Assembly: GCF_014773265.1 (NCBI RefSeq)
Contig: NZ_JACWMY010000002.1
Coordinates: forward strand, 248,001-312,000
From: Mucilaginibacter pankratovii
GTDB lineage: Bacteria; Bacteroidota; Bacteroidia; Sphingobacteriales; Sphingobacteriaceae
Direction: 5' to 3'
Length of the DNA stretch: 64,000 bases
Part shown: positions 51,926 to 60,405 of the stretch, one piece after another
Layout of the letters: every line of letters begins with the position of its first letter
How positions within the stretch are numbered: the stretch's first letter is position 1
Translations under genes and position numbers: made by a program
Notes under the pieces: model-generated
Told to the model about the DNA's origin: nothing
The model's input: only the letters and a program-made list of their open reading frames with translations
Database searches by the model: none

Positions 51926-52124
51926 GCAATAGGGTGTAGGTACATATCAAATCAATCCTACCAAATTTATAAATATTAAGGATATTAAGCCATACTAATT
52001 TGCATCAAAAAAAGTGTCAATTAAATTGTTGGTACTTTCTTAGCATTTTGTTTACAAATAAACCTGCGCGCTTGTGTTTCGTCTACGCAGGCATTATACT
52101 TGTATCAACCAATTGATAGAACCT

Positions 52125-53228
52125 ATGGCAACCCGTATGCGTTTATTTATGCTGTCGTTTATCGCGATTTTTTTATTTGGATCGTGTGATGCACAACCCA
52201 AAACCGATACACTTAAAGCGGAACAATTAAAGCCCTACGGCCGCTACTTATTCAACCAGCAGCATAAGCTGGAACTGATCAGCTCGGCAGTGCATTTTGG
52301 CTTCAGCTTTACCGGTGAAAAATGCGAACTACATGTAAGCCTTGCCGATGCAAACGCGCATAATTATATTCAATATGAGTTGGATGGGGTTTATCAAAAA
52401 CGACTGCGTATTGAAGGTAATTCAAACGCCCCTATCGTGATCAACACAAAACCCGGCAAACATACCATCTGGATCTATAAAACCACCGAAGCGCATACCG
52501 GGGCAGTTATTATTGAGAAGATTGCCGCCGATAAAGTAGCGCCCTTATCGGTCCAAAAGCTGCCTTTAATTGAGTTTATTGGCAACAGCATCACCTGCGG
52601 TGCCGCGGCAGATGCATCCGAAGTGCCTTGCGGAACAGGAGCCTATCACGATCAGCATAACGCTTATATGGCCTATGGGCCGAGGGTGGCCCGGGCGCTT
52701 AAAACCAATTTTATTTTAAGCAGCGTAAGCGGCATTGGCATCTACCGCACCTGGAACATGGATAGCCCTTCGATGCCGCAGGTTTATGAGAATGTAGATT
52801 TCCAGGTGAATCAGCAGCAGAAATGGGATTTCAGCACTTACAGCCCCAAAATTGTAAGCATCGCCCTGGGCACCAACGATATCAGCAAAGGTGATGGCGT
52901 ACATCCCCGCAAACCTTTTGATACCGCAGTGTACCAGGGGAATTTTGTAAAATTCATCCAATCGGTAAAAAGTAAATACCCTAAAGCACAGATAGCTCTA
53001 TTGAGCAGCCCGATGGTGAAGGGAGAGTCCGGTAAGATCTTAGAGAATTGCCTAACGGCCATTAAAGCCAAAATCGACGCGCTTTATCCAAAAGATAAAC
53101 CCGTGGCCACATTCTTTTTCCCGCCGATGGACCCGCGCGGTTGCAGTGGCCACCCCAGCGTGGAGGACCATGCCATTTTAGCGGAACAGCTTAACCCCTT
53201 CTTCAGGAAGCTGTTGAAAGACCAATAG
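52125..53228 (+). CDS. SGNH/GDSL-family hydrolase (CE2-like esterase)
   Basis: A 367-aa exported esterase from the ATG at 52125 (MATRMRLFMLSFIAIFLF, possible lipoprotein ending GSC at 19-21). A beta-sandwich (about 35-140) precedes the SGNH domain: Ser155 in FIGNSITCG, ALGTNDIS (Asn of block III), and DPRGCSGHPSVEDH with catalytic His near the end. This two-domain order is that of CE2 acetyl-xylan esterases, so removal of acetyl groups from polysaccharide is likely. Its 3' end overlaps the convergent BASS gene by 26 nt. Confidence 0.88.
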   Translation: MATRMRLFMLSFIAIFLFGSCDAQPKTDTLKAEQLKPYGRYLFNQQHKLELISSAVHFGFSFTGEKCELHVSLADANAHNYIQYELDGVYQKRLRIEGNSNAPIVINTKPGKHTIWIYKTTEAHTGAVIIEKIAADKVAPLSVQKLPLIEFIGNSITCGAAADASEVPCGTGAYHDQHNAYMAYGPRVARALKTNFILSSVSGIGIYRTWNMDSPSMPQVYENVDFQVNQQQKWDFSTYSPKIVSIALGTNDISKGDGVHPRKPFDTAVYQGNFVKFIQSVKSKYPKAQIALLSSPMVKGESGKILENCLTAIKAKIDALYPKDKPVATFFFPPMDPRGCSGHPSVEDHAILAEQLNPFFRKLLKDQ

Positions 53229-54324
53229 GTTTAGCTTCCGTTTCTTCGTCGTCTTTTGGCGGTTTACCATGCCACCAGGTAGATAATGATGAGCCGGAGA
53301 TATTCATTACCGGGCCGAAGATAACCGCGGCCAGCCCAACGGTGCCCATCCCGCCCATCAGCAAGGCTAAACCGGCTGCGAGGCCGCTGTTTTGCATACC
53401 TACTTCCAGCGATATGGTGCGGCAATCCCTTTCTTTAAAGCGCAATAAGCGACTAAACCAATAGCCCAGCGTATAGCCCAAAACGTTGTGAATAAACACC
53501 GCTACGAATAATAAAAAGCCCACTTTAATAAGGCTATCACGCCCGGCGGCGGTGATCACCACGATGATGAGGCCGATACCGGCCATCGAGATCACGGGCA
53601 TCAGCTTATCCAGCCATTTTAAGCGGCCACGCAACAGCTTATCAAACAACAGCCCGGCCAGTATGGGGATGATCACCACGCGGGTAGTATCCCAGGCCAT
53701 ATCCCAAAAATCTACCTTTATAAATTTGCCCGCCAGCAAACGCATCAGCAAGGGTGTAAATAAGGGTGCCAGCAAGGTAGATACTGTGGTTACCGCCACA
53801 GATAGCGCCAGGTTTGCGCGTGCTAAATAAGCCATCACGTTTGACGCCAATCCGCTGGGGCAGCATCCCACCAAAATAATACCGGCGGCAATCTCCTTCG
53901 GAAAGCTGAAGATATTGGCCAGCCCGAAGCCTATCAGCGGCATAATGGTGTAATGGCAAATTACGCCAACCAGGATTCCTTTAGGCATTTTAACGATGGC
54001 CGCGAGTTCTTTAAAACTGAGCTCGCTGCCCATGCCAAACATAATTACCTGCAGCAGCGGGATAATGAGCAAGGACAATTTAAACCCGCCTACGCTTATA
54101 AAATATTGCGGGTAGTACATGGCCACAATAAAGGCCGCGAAGATCATCATGGTGAACGAAAAGCCTTTTAGTTTGGGGTAGCGCCTGAACGAGACGCCCA
54201 GCGATATAAAAGCCAGCGTAAGCATCCAGCCGGCAACGGGTTTGTGTAAAATACTAAGAACGATGAAGGCCGCCAGGCAAAGTAAGGGTATCAGTAATAA
54301 TTGCCAGTTTTTGCTGCTCAGCAT
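53203..54324 (-). CDS. Bile acid:sodium symporter (BASS) family transporter
   Basis: A 373-aa membrane protein with about ten helices. It matches the BASS family: GMGSELSFKELAAIVKMPKGILVG, the crossing region AAGIILVGCCPSGLASNVMAYLARANLALSVAV, and EVGMQNSGLAAGLALLMG (conserved Glu and Asn-Ser). BASS proteins import organic anions with sodium; the substrate is not clear. An 80-nt gap separates it from the divergent HAD gene. Confidence 0.9.
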   Translation of the reverse strand: MLSSKNWQLLLIPLLCLAAFIVLSILHKPVAGWMLTLAFISLGVSFRRYPKLKGFSFTMMIFAAFIVAMYYPQYFISVGGFKLSLLIIPLLQVIMFGMGSELSFKELAAIVKMPKGILVGVICHYTIMPLIGFGLANIFSFPKEIAAGIILVGCCPSGLASNVMAYLARANLALSVAVTTVSTLLAPLFTPLLMRLLAGKFIKVDFWDMAWDTTRVVIIPILAGLLFDKLLRGRLKWLDKLMPVISMAGIGLIIVVITAAGRDSLIKVGFLLFVAVFIHNVLGYTLGYWFSRLLRFKERDCRTISLEVGMQNSGLAAGLALLMGGMGTVGLAAVIFGPVMNISGSSLSTWWHGKPPKDDEETEAKPIGLSTAS

Positions 54325-54409
54325 TGCATAAAAGGTTTAAATTTAGCTTGATGTGCAACGGGATTTTGAAGCCGTTTGCACATATTTGCCATCAAATTAC
54401 AACATATTT

Positions 54410-55042
54410 ATGCAAAACATCAAAAACATCATATTCGATTACGGTAACGTTATCTTTAGTATCGATTTCCGCATAGCGCAGCAGGAATTTAAAAAGCTGG
54501 GCGTTACCGATGCAGAAGGCTTTTTCGGCCACAGCCAGCAGGATCAGATCTTTGATAAGTTCGACCGCGGCGAAGTTACTGCCGATGAGTTCCGTGCGTA
54601 TGTAAAAAAGCACATAGGAAACGCCGATGTAACCGACCAGCAAATCACCGATGCCTGGAACAGCCTTTTGTTAGGTATCGCCCCCGGCAATCACGACCTG
54701 TTGCTGAAGCTGAAAGACAAATACCGCACGTTTTTGCTGAGCAATATCAACGATATCCACTACACCTATATCATGAAGTACCTGAAGGATGAATTTGGGT
54801 TTGATGATAACGAGCACTTGTTCGAGAAAACCTATTATTCGCACCTGGTAGGCAAGCGCAAGCCCGAACTGCATATTTTTGAACAAGTGCTGAAAGAGAA
54901 CAACCTTATCGCCGCCGAAACGTTGTTTATAGACGATAGTCCGCAGCACCTGGAAGCAGCTAAAACATTAGGCATCCAAACCTTTTTAATGACCGCGCCA
55001 GATACCCTGCAGGCCTTCGCCCAACGCGAACATTTAATTTAA
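54410..55042 (+). CDS. HAD-superfamily hydrolase
   Basis: A 210-aa HAD hydrolase. The ATG at 54410 places motif I at the beginning (IIFDYGNVIF, nucleophile Asp10). Motif II is FLLSNIND (Ser about 107), motif III the Lys in GKRKPELHIFEQ, and motif IV LFIDDSPQHLEAA. This is the YihX/epoxide-hydrolase-like N-terminal phosphatase type, acting on small phosphate esters. The DinB gene begins 5 nt later, so the two form an operon. Confidence 0.92.
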   Translation: MQNIKNIIFDYGNVIFSIDFRIAQQEFKKLGVTDAEGFFGHSQQDQIFDKFDRGEVTADEFRAYVKKHIGNADVTDQQITDAWNSLLLGIAPGNHDLLLKLKDKYRTFLLSNINDIHYTYIMKYLKDEFGFDDNEHLFEKTYYSHLVGKRKPELHIFEQVLKENNLIAAETLFIDDSPQHLEAAKTLGIQTFLMTAPDTLQAFAQREHLI

Positions 55043-55047
55043 CTCGT

Positions 55048-55524
55048 ATGTATACCACCCTGCTACATCAGTATCAATTAGTGCTTTCGGCGCGCAACGC
55101 GCTGTTTGATTATTGCGAAACTGTAAAAACGGAAGATCTGCTTAGGCCGCTCCCATCATTCAATAATGAGAGCATGATAACGCAAATGATGCATGTAGCC
55201 AACTGCTACCTGTTCTGGCTCTCAAAAAGTGTAATGCAGCAGCAGCGCCCCTATTTTAAAAACGAAGAGCACCAGAACTTTGTTTCCGTTCGCAACGCTT
55301 ACGGGCAGGTAGATTTGGTGATGAATGAATTTCTGCATCATTTTACTAATACCTTGGGCCAGCAGATATTAATCACCCGGCCCGATGGTAGCCAACTTAC
55401 CCGTTCGCCATTTGAGATCTTCACCCACGCCATCACCCACGAATTTCACCACAAAGGGCAGGTGGTGAATATGAGCAGGCAATTAGGTTATGTGCCGGTG
55501 GATACGGATGTGGTGAGGGAATGA
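55048..55524 (+). CDS. DinB-family protein
   Basis: A 158-aa four-helix-bundle protein of the DinB type. The metal-binding His residues are visible: MMHVANCYLFWL (His about 50) and THAITHEFHHKGQVVNMSRQLGY (His about 132 and 136). Such proteins include thiol-dependent transferases, but the activity of this one cannot be read. It is 5 nt downstream of the HAD gene and probably co-transcribed. Confidence 0.9.
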   Translation: MYTTLLHQYQLVLSARNALFDYCETVKTEDLLRPLPSFNNESMITQMMHVANCYLFWLSKSVMQQQRPYFKNEEHQNFVSVRNAYGQVDLVMNEFLHHFTNTLGQQILITRPDGSQLTRSPFEIFTHAITHEFHHKGQVVNMSRQLGYVPVDTDVVRE

Positions 55525-55534
55525 TCATCCCCAG

Positions 55535-55630
55535 CGTCATTGTGAGGCACGAAGCAATCTCTAAGCTTGCAAAGCAGACTCGCAAGGAGGCTCTACTCAT
55601 CGGGAGATTGCTTCGTTCCTCGCAATGACG
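55535..55630. repeat. Dispersed-type palindromic element (about 96 bp)
   Basis: Two 27-nt arms pair with a few mismatches: 55535-55561 (CGTCATTGTGAGGCACGAAG...) and 55604-55630 (...CGTTCCTCGCAATGACG). I recognise this arm type as a common dispersed intergenic hairpin of Sphingobacteriaceae. It lies after the DinB gene, between convergent genes, and may also stop transcription. Confidence 0.75.
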
Positions 55631-55680
55631 ATGTGACGAAATTGAATCTGCACATCTAAAATCTGCACATTTGAAATCTT

Positions 55681-56850
55681 CTATCCTCTTCTTTTCTTTT
55701 CCTTAACAATCAAACTCAGCTCCCTACTCATTTGGCCGGCTATAGCGGTATTCTCCTGCGCGCGGCGGAACAGGTACGGCAACACAGCTTTTATAGGCCC
55801 ATAAGGCACGTATTTGGCCACATTGTAACTGCCGTCGGCAAGGTTAAAGCTCAGGTTATCGCTCATGCCCAGCAGTTGCGAAAAACACACATGAGGGTTG
55901 TTGTGGGCTATTTTCTTTTCGTCCAGCAAGTCGGCAAGCAGGCGGCAGCTGTCTTCGTTATGGGTACCGGCAACAATGGCTATTTTATCTACATGGTCGG
56001 CGCAGAACACAAGAGCATCGTTATAATCGCGGTCGGTAGCCGCTTTATCCGGCTGTATGGGCGATGGATAGCTGCGTTCCTCGGCGCGTTTGCGTTCTTT
56101 TTCCATGTAGGCTCCTCGAACGATCTTTGCACCTAAAATAAAGCCTTCATCCTCGGCAACGGTAAAATCGGTAATAATGGAAGCCAGTTTATCGTGGCGG
56201 TACATTTGGTAGGTATTATAAACAATGGCTTGCTCTTTATTAAAAAAGCGCATCATGTTAATGGCCAGGTGGTCGATAGTTTTTTGGATCCAGCTTTCTT
56301 CGGCATCAATCATCACCGGTACGTTTTCAGAGTGCGCCATTTCGCAGATCTCCAGCACGCGGTCCTGCACTTTTTGCCATTCTATCTGCTCGTCCATGTT
56401 TAATTTCAGGCCTTCGTCCAGTTTCTCCAGCAAAGAAAAACGGCCAACACCGGTAACTTTAAACACGGTAAGGGGGATGGCCTTATCTTTAGAGGCCCGC
56501 ACAATGGTACGGATGATCTCATCGCGCGTGTTATCAAAAACACTCTCATCATCTTCCCCTTCTATCGAATAATCGAGGATGGTACCTACCCTGCCATCGG
56601 CCAGGTTTTTGATGGTTTTATCGCACTCCTGGATGGTTTCGCCGCCGCAGAAATGTTTAAATATGGTAGCTTTTATGAGGCTTTTGATAGGCAGGCCTAT
56701 CTTCATAAAAAAGTTGGTGATGGGCGGGCCTATCTTTACCAAAAAGTTCACGTTAATAACCTTAAAAAGCCAGTAGGCGCGGTTAAGGTCGGTATTGCTG
56801 GAGTGTTTAAAAGCGATCTCGGTATTTTCGAAGGACAGTTTTTCGTTCAT
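55681..56850 (-). CDS. Proline dehydrogenase
   Basis: A 389-aa FAD-dependent proline dehydrogenase (proline to pyrroline-5-carboxylate). The (beta-alpha)8 barrel shows the family motifs: VPVMIDAEESWIQ, YQMYRHD (the FAD-contacting strand), GFILGAKIVRGAYMEKER, VAGTHNEDS, and the C-terminal helix with FRRAQENTAIAGQMSREL (substrate-binding Arg pair). Length fits the monofunctional enzyme, without the P5C dehydrogenase half of PutA. It is convergent with DinB. Confidence 0.95.
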   Translation of the reverse strand: MNEKLSFENTEIAFKHSSNTDLNRAYWLFKVINVNFLVKIGPPITNFFMKIGLPIKSLIKATIFKHFCGGETIQECDKTIKNLADGRVGTILDYSIEGEDDESVFDNTRDEIIRTIVRASKDKAIPLTVFKVTGVGRFSLLEKLDEGLKLNMDEQIEWQKVQDRVLEICEMAHSENVPVMIDAEESWIQKTIDHLAINMMRFFNKEQAIVYNTYQMYRHDKLASIITDFTVAEDEGFILGAKIVRGAYMEKERKRAEERSYPSPIQPDKAATDRDYNDALVFCADHVDKIAIVAGTHNEDSCRLLADLLDEKKIAHNNPHVCFSQLLGMSDNLSFNLADGSYNVAKYVPYGPIKAVLPYLFRRAQENTAIAGQMSRELSLIVKEKKRRG

Positions 56851-56889
56851 GTACTTTAGTTCGTGGGTGATGATTCATGGTTCATAGAT

Positions 56890-56947
56890 GATAGTTCATG
56901 GCAGTTTCGAGCTTACCATTAACTATGAACCATTAACTATGAACTGC
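56890..56947. repeat. Short direct and inverted repeats upstream of proline dehydrogenase
   Basis: CCATTAACTATGAA occurs twice in tandem (56916-56929 and 56930-56943). Partial inverted copies (TAGTTCATGGCAGTT, 56892-56906) lie just before. The element is in the intergenic region between the divergent proline dehydrogenase and S4 genes and looks like a small dispersed repeat. Confidence 0.6.
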
Positions 56948-57011
56948 CAACAGGCTGCAAAATTATAAAATGATAACCCATTATTGCACGAATAGTTTAT
57001 TTTTGCCACCC

Positions 57012-57218
57012 ATGATAGAATTTAAGGTAGAGGGCGACTATATCCCCATGATACAACTGCTAAAAGCGACCGGGCTGGTACAAACCGGCGGCGAGGCGCA
57101 AATAGCCGTACAATATGGCGAAGTTAGCTATAATGGCACCATCGACTACCGCAAACGCCTGAAGGTTAAACCGGGCGATTTGGTTGAATTCAGAGGTCAG
57201 CAGATCAAGGTGATATAA
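57012..57218 (+). CDS. S4-domain RNA-binding protein
   Basis: A 68-aa protein that is a single S4 domain: VEGDYIPMIQLLKATGLVQTGGEAQIAVQYGEVSYNG, then KRLKVKPGDLVEF. The ATG at 57012 is chosen because the earlier in-frame start adds an unrelated sequence. It belongs to the YbcJ-like group of small RNA-binding proteins, possibly ribosome-associated. Its stop precedes the aroB ATG by 1 nt, so both are expressed together. Confidence 0.9.
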   Translation: MIEFKVEGDYIPMIQLLKATGLVQTGGEAQIAVQYGEVSYNGTIDYRKRLKVKPGDLVEFRGQQIKVI

Positions 57219-57219
57219 C

Positions 57220-58278
57220 ATGAACACGATACAAAGCGACGGCTACCAGATATTTTTTGAAGACAGCTTAACCCAACTGGTTAATTTTATAAAAGAGGGC
57301 AAATACTCGCGCAGTTTTGTTTTAACCGACGAGAACACCGCCGTGCATTGCCTGCCCCTGTTGCAGCAATACCTTGGCGAAGCGGATAATTTCGATATCA
57401 TCGAGATAAACGCCGGCGAAGAAAGCAAGAACCTTGATTTTTGTATAGGCGTTTGGAAGATGCTGATTGATTTTGGTGCCGACCGCAAAGCCCTGATGAT
57501 AAACCTTGGCGGCGGTGTAGTTACCGATCTTGGTGGTTTTGTAGCCTCTACCTACAAGCGCGGTATCGATTTTGTGCAGGTGCCCACTACCCTGCTTTCG
57601 CAGGTGGACGCTTCCGTTGGTGGTAAAACCGGGGTTGACCTGGATAGCATCAAAAACATCATCGGCACATTTACCCAGCCAAAAGCGGTGTTTATGGTGT
57701 CCGATTTCTTTAAAACCCTGCCCGAGCGCCAGATCCTTTCCGGCCTTGCCGAAATGTTGAAGCATGGGCTGATATGCGATGCTGCGTATTGGGACAAATT
57801 AAAAACCAGCGATCTGAGCCTTCCAGCTCTCGAGCTGGTACACCGTTCGGTAGAGATCAAAAATGAAGTGGTGATCGAAGATCCGCACGAAAAAGGAATC
57901 CGCAAGGCTTTAAATTTTGGCCACACGGTTGGCCACGCGGTGGAAACCTACTCTATGCTGAACGACAGCAACCCGCTAACCCATGGCGAAGCCATTGCTG
58001 TTGGTATGGTATGCGAGGCATGGCTCTCCAACAAAAAAGTTGGGTTGCCAGATGAGCAGCTTGCTGAGATAGCCGAAGTACTAACAAAGCTTTACCCTAA
58101 ACATTCTATAGCCGGTGATTGTTATCCTGCATTGTTCCAACTCATGCAAAAGGATAAGAAAAATCAAAACGGCCAAATAAATTGCACCCTGCTGACAAGC
58201 ATAGGGCGATACAGTATTGATAATATCTGCACGGAGCAAGAACTTTGCGAGAGTTTGAGATATTACACTACTTTATAG
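57220..58278 (+). CDS. aroB: 3-dehydroquinate synthase
   Basis: A 352-aa enzyme of the shikimate pathway that converts DAHP to 3-dehydroquinate with NAD and a divalent metal. Family motifs: NLGGGVVTDLGGFVASTYKRGIDFVQVPTTLLSQVDASVGGKTGVDL (in parts), GLAEMLKHGLI, and the metal histidines in LNFGHTVGHAVE and LTHGEAIAVGM. The length is normal. It is preceded by the S4 gene (1 nt) and followed at 4 nt by the desaturase-like gene, forming one operon. Confidence 0.96.
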   Translation: MNTIQSDGYQIFFEDSLTQLVNFIKEGKYSRSFVLTDENTAVHCLPLLQQYLGEADNFDIIEINAGEESKNLDFCIGVWKMLIDFGADRKALMINLGGGVVTDLGGFVASTYKRGIDFVQVPTTLLSQVDASVGGKTGVDLDSIKNIIGTFTQPKAVFMVSDFFKTLPERQILSGLAEMLKHGLICDAAYWDKLKTSDLSLPALELVHRSVEIKNEVVIEDPHEKGIRKALNFGHTVGHAVETYSMLNDSNPLTHGEAIAVGMVCEAWLSNKKVGLPDEQLAEIAEVLTKLYPKHSIAGDCYPALFQLMQKDKKNQNGQINCTLLTSIGRYSIDNICTEQELCESLRYYTTL

Positions 58279-58282
58279 AAAA

Positions 58283-59173
58283 ATGCCCCCTTTAGATGCC
58301 CGAAACGAAGCTGTAGTGATACTGGTAGGTTTGCTGGTACTCCTTACTTTAACCGAGATGTGGTTTAGCTACCGCGAAAATCGCCATTACTACGAAAAGC
58401 GCGATACGCTGACCAACATCTACCTCACCACGCTCACATTTTTTGTAAACCTGCTGGTTAACGGCACGGCCTTTTTCCTGCTGAGCTATGCCTACCAATA
58501 CCGGTTTGTGCAGATAAGCAACGCTTTTGTATACTGGTTTGTGCTGGTTGTAGCGCAGGATTTTTTATACTGGGTGCTGCATTATACCGGGCATTATTGC
58601 CGCATGTTTTGGGCCATGCACGTAACGCATCATTCTTCCGAACATTTTAATTTTAGCACGGGTTTCCGCTCTACCGTGTTCGAGCCGCTATACCGTACCT
58701 TCTTTTACATGCCGCTGGCACTGTTTGGCTTTAACGCGGTGGATATTTTATACGCTTACCTGCTTACGCAGCTTTACGGCAATTTAGTGCATACGCAGTA
58801 CCACATCCCGCTGCCTAAATGGTACGGCTATATTTTTGTAACGCCCGCCCATCACCGGGTACACCATGCCTCCAACATCCCCTACCTGGATAAAAACATG
58901 GGGATGATGTTTATCGTGTGGGATAGGCTCTTCGGCACCTTCCACGATGAAGACCCTGCAGAACCTGTAAAATACGGCCTCACCCACCAGCCGGAAGACT
59001 TAGGCCCGGTAAATATCCTCTTCCACGAATGGAAAGCTTTGTTACGCGATGTAAAGCACGCGCCAGGCTTTAAGAATAAGCTTTTGTATTTTATTAACCC
59101 GCCCGGCTGGAGCCATGATGGCAGCACGCAAACGGCGAGAGTGATGCAGAAGGAGTATAGATCTGGTAAGTAA
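58283..59173 (+). CDS. Sterol desaturase / fatty acid hydroxylase family protein
   Basis: A 296-aa integral membrane di-iron enzyme. About four membrane helices are visible, with the histidine boxes HYTGH (HxxxH), HVTHH (HxxHH) and HRVHH. The family adds hydroxyl groups to or desaturates lipids; the lipid here is unknown. It starts 4 nt after aroB, so it shares its transcript, although a metabolic link is not obvious. Confidence 0.92.
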   Translation: MPPLDARNEAVVILVGLLVLLTLTEMWFSYRENRHYYEKRDTLTNIYLTTLTFFVNLLVNGTAFFLLSYAYQYRFVQISNAFVYWFVLVVAQDFLYWVLHYTGHYCRMFWAMHVTHHSSEHFNFSTGFRSTVFEPLYRTFFYMPLALFGFNAVDILYAYLLTQLYGNLVHTQYHIPLPKWYGYIFVTPAHHRVHHASNIPYLDKNMGMMFIVWDRLFGTFHDEDPAEPVKYGLTHQPEDLGPVNILFHEWKALLRDVKHAPGFKNKLLYFINPPGWSHDGSTQTARVMQKEYRSGK

Positions 59174-59231
59174 GCATTTTAATTATTGGCCGCAATAATT
59201 TATATTTAAACCGAAATCCTAAACCGATTGA

Positions 59232-59726
59232 ATGAAAAAGAAAATATTATACCCGTTTCTGCCCCTCCTCCTGCTGCTATTTTTTTCGTGCGCACAAAAA
59301 ATCGTATCCAACAAGGCCACCGACTACAATAAGAAGCCAAAGAAAATATTTGTACTTACCACCTGTACAAAAGACGGAAAAAAGGCTGGTAAGGAATTGT
59401 CGTTGGCTTTACAACAGCAATTTAAACTCAAAAACATTGCCTGCACCGGCTATGAGCATGACGACCAGTCTTTCGATACCGGGGAAGACATCAACAAAAA
59501 AGTATCCGCCTACGCCCCCGAAGCAATTTTATTGATAACGCAGACGGATACAGATCTCAAATCCGGCGAGGGAATTTTCTTCCTTACATTGCAAGATGCC
59601 CAAACAAAAAGATCTGTATGGAAAAGCAGCGTCAACGTAGGCATGAGCGCTATTTACCACGACGAAACCCTCCCTATAACTGTCGATTCCATCATCAAAA
59701 AACTTATAGCCGACGGCTTAATTTAA
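59232..59726 (+). CDS. Small lipoprotein, hypothetical (paralogue 1)
   Basis: A 164-aa lipoprotein (lipobox LFFSCAQK, Cys about 20). The mature part begins VSNKATDYNKKPKKIFVLTT and contains GEDINKKVSAYAPEAILLITQTDTD, strands and helices like a small alpha/beta domain. It is clearly similar to the next gene (SNK...Y.KK.KK.F, D.DI.K....Y.PEA....I.QT, K..VWK), so the two are tandem paralogues. Function unknown. Confidence 0.78.
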   Translation: MKKKILYPFLPLLLLLFFSCAQKIVSNKATDYNKKPKKIFVLTTCTKDGKKAGKELSLALQQQFKLKNIACTGYEHDDQSFDTGEDINKKVSAYAPEAILLITQTDTDLKSGEGIFFLTLQDAQTKRSVWKSSVNVGMSAIYHDETLPITVDSIIKKLIADGLI

Positions 59727-59749
59727 TAACCCCCAATAAACTATTTGAT

Positions 59750-60253
59750 ATGATTAAAAAACTACTATTTACTACTGTATTAACTACTGCGTTTTTGTTA
59801 CAGGCCTGTGTAACGGCCAAGATCACCTCTAACAAACAGGAGGGCTACGACAAAAAGATCAAGAAATTTTTCATCCTGATTAATGGCTCCAGGGAAGCCA
59901 AAAACTTCTTCACTTACTTTTCGCAAGGCTTAAAAAGCAAACTTGCTACAGGCCAGGTAGAATCGACCACCTATGTAAGAAACGAGCTAAGCCTGGACAG
60001 CGAAGGAGACATTGATAAACAAATTACCGAGTACAAACCCGAAGCTTTAATGGTGATAAGGCAAACGGTTGTACACTCTACAAACAAGATGGTAGATGGC
60101 GGCACATTCGAGATAACCATTATAGACGGTGAAACCAAAAAACCGGTTTGGAAGGGTGCTTTTGAAGTATATGGCCAATTTGGCATAACAGAGGCGGCAC
60201 AAACCGGTGTAGATAAGCTGTACGCTAAGCTATTAGAGGATAAGCTGATATAA
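59750..60253 (+). CDS. Small lipoprotein, hypothetical (paralogue 2)
   Basis: A 167-aa lipoprotein from the ATG at 59750 (lipobox LLQACVTA, Cys about 20). It shares the plan of its upstream paralogue: ITSNKQEGYDKKIKKFFIL, GDIDKQITEYKPEALMVIRQT and TKKPVWKGAF. The gap between them is 23 nt and a terminator follows, so they form a two-gene unit. Tandem duplication is the likely origin. Function unknown. Confidence 0.78.
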   Translation: MIKKLLFTTVLTTAFLLQACVTAKITSNKQEGYDKKIKKFFILINGSREAKNFFTYFSQGLKSKLATGQVESTTYVRNELSLDSEGDIDKQITEYKPEALMVIRQTVVHSTNKMVDGGTFEITIIDGETKKPVWKGAFEVYGQFGITEAAQTGVDKLYAKLLEDKLI

Positions 60254-60274
60254 CCTTATGTATAATTTTATTTT

Positions 60275-60313
60275 AACCGCCTGTTTAAGCGAGCGCTTGA
60301 ATCGGCGGTTTTT
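60275..60313 (+). terminator. Intrinsic terminator after the lipoprotein pair
   Basis: AACCGCC (60275-60281) pairs with GGCGGTT (60304-60310), with a second inner pair AAGCG/CGCTT, and is followed by T-rich sequence. It lies 22 nt after the stop of the second lipoprotein gene. Confidence 0.75.
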
Positions 60314-60348
60314 GTTTATGAGGTTATCTCATTCATTAACGCCCGGGC

Positions 60349-60392
60349 AAGCGTCCACGCTTGACTGTAGAAATTCGTAAGCGTCCACGCTT
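60349..60392. repeat. Two copies of a 14-bp palindrome
   Basis: AAGCGTCCACGCTT occurs at 60349-60362 and 60379-60392, 30 bp apart. Each is a 6-bp inverted repeat around CC. It lies just beyond the stop of the dicarboxylate symporter gene, between convergent genes. Confidence 0.65.
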
Positions 60393-60405
60393 ACTTGCAT
60401 ACAGG

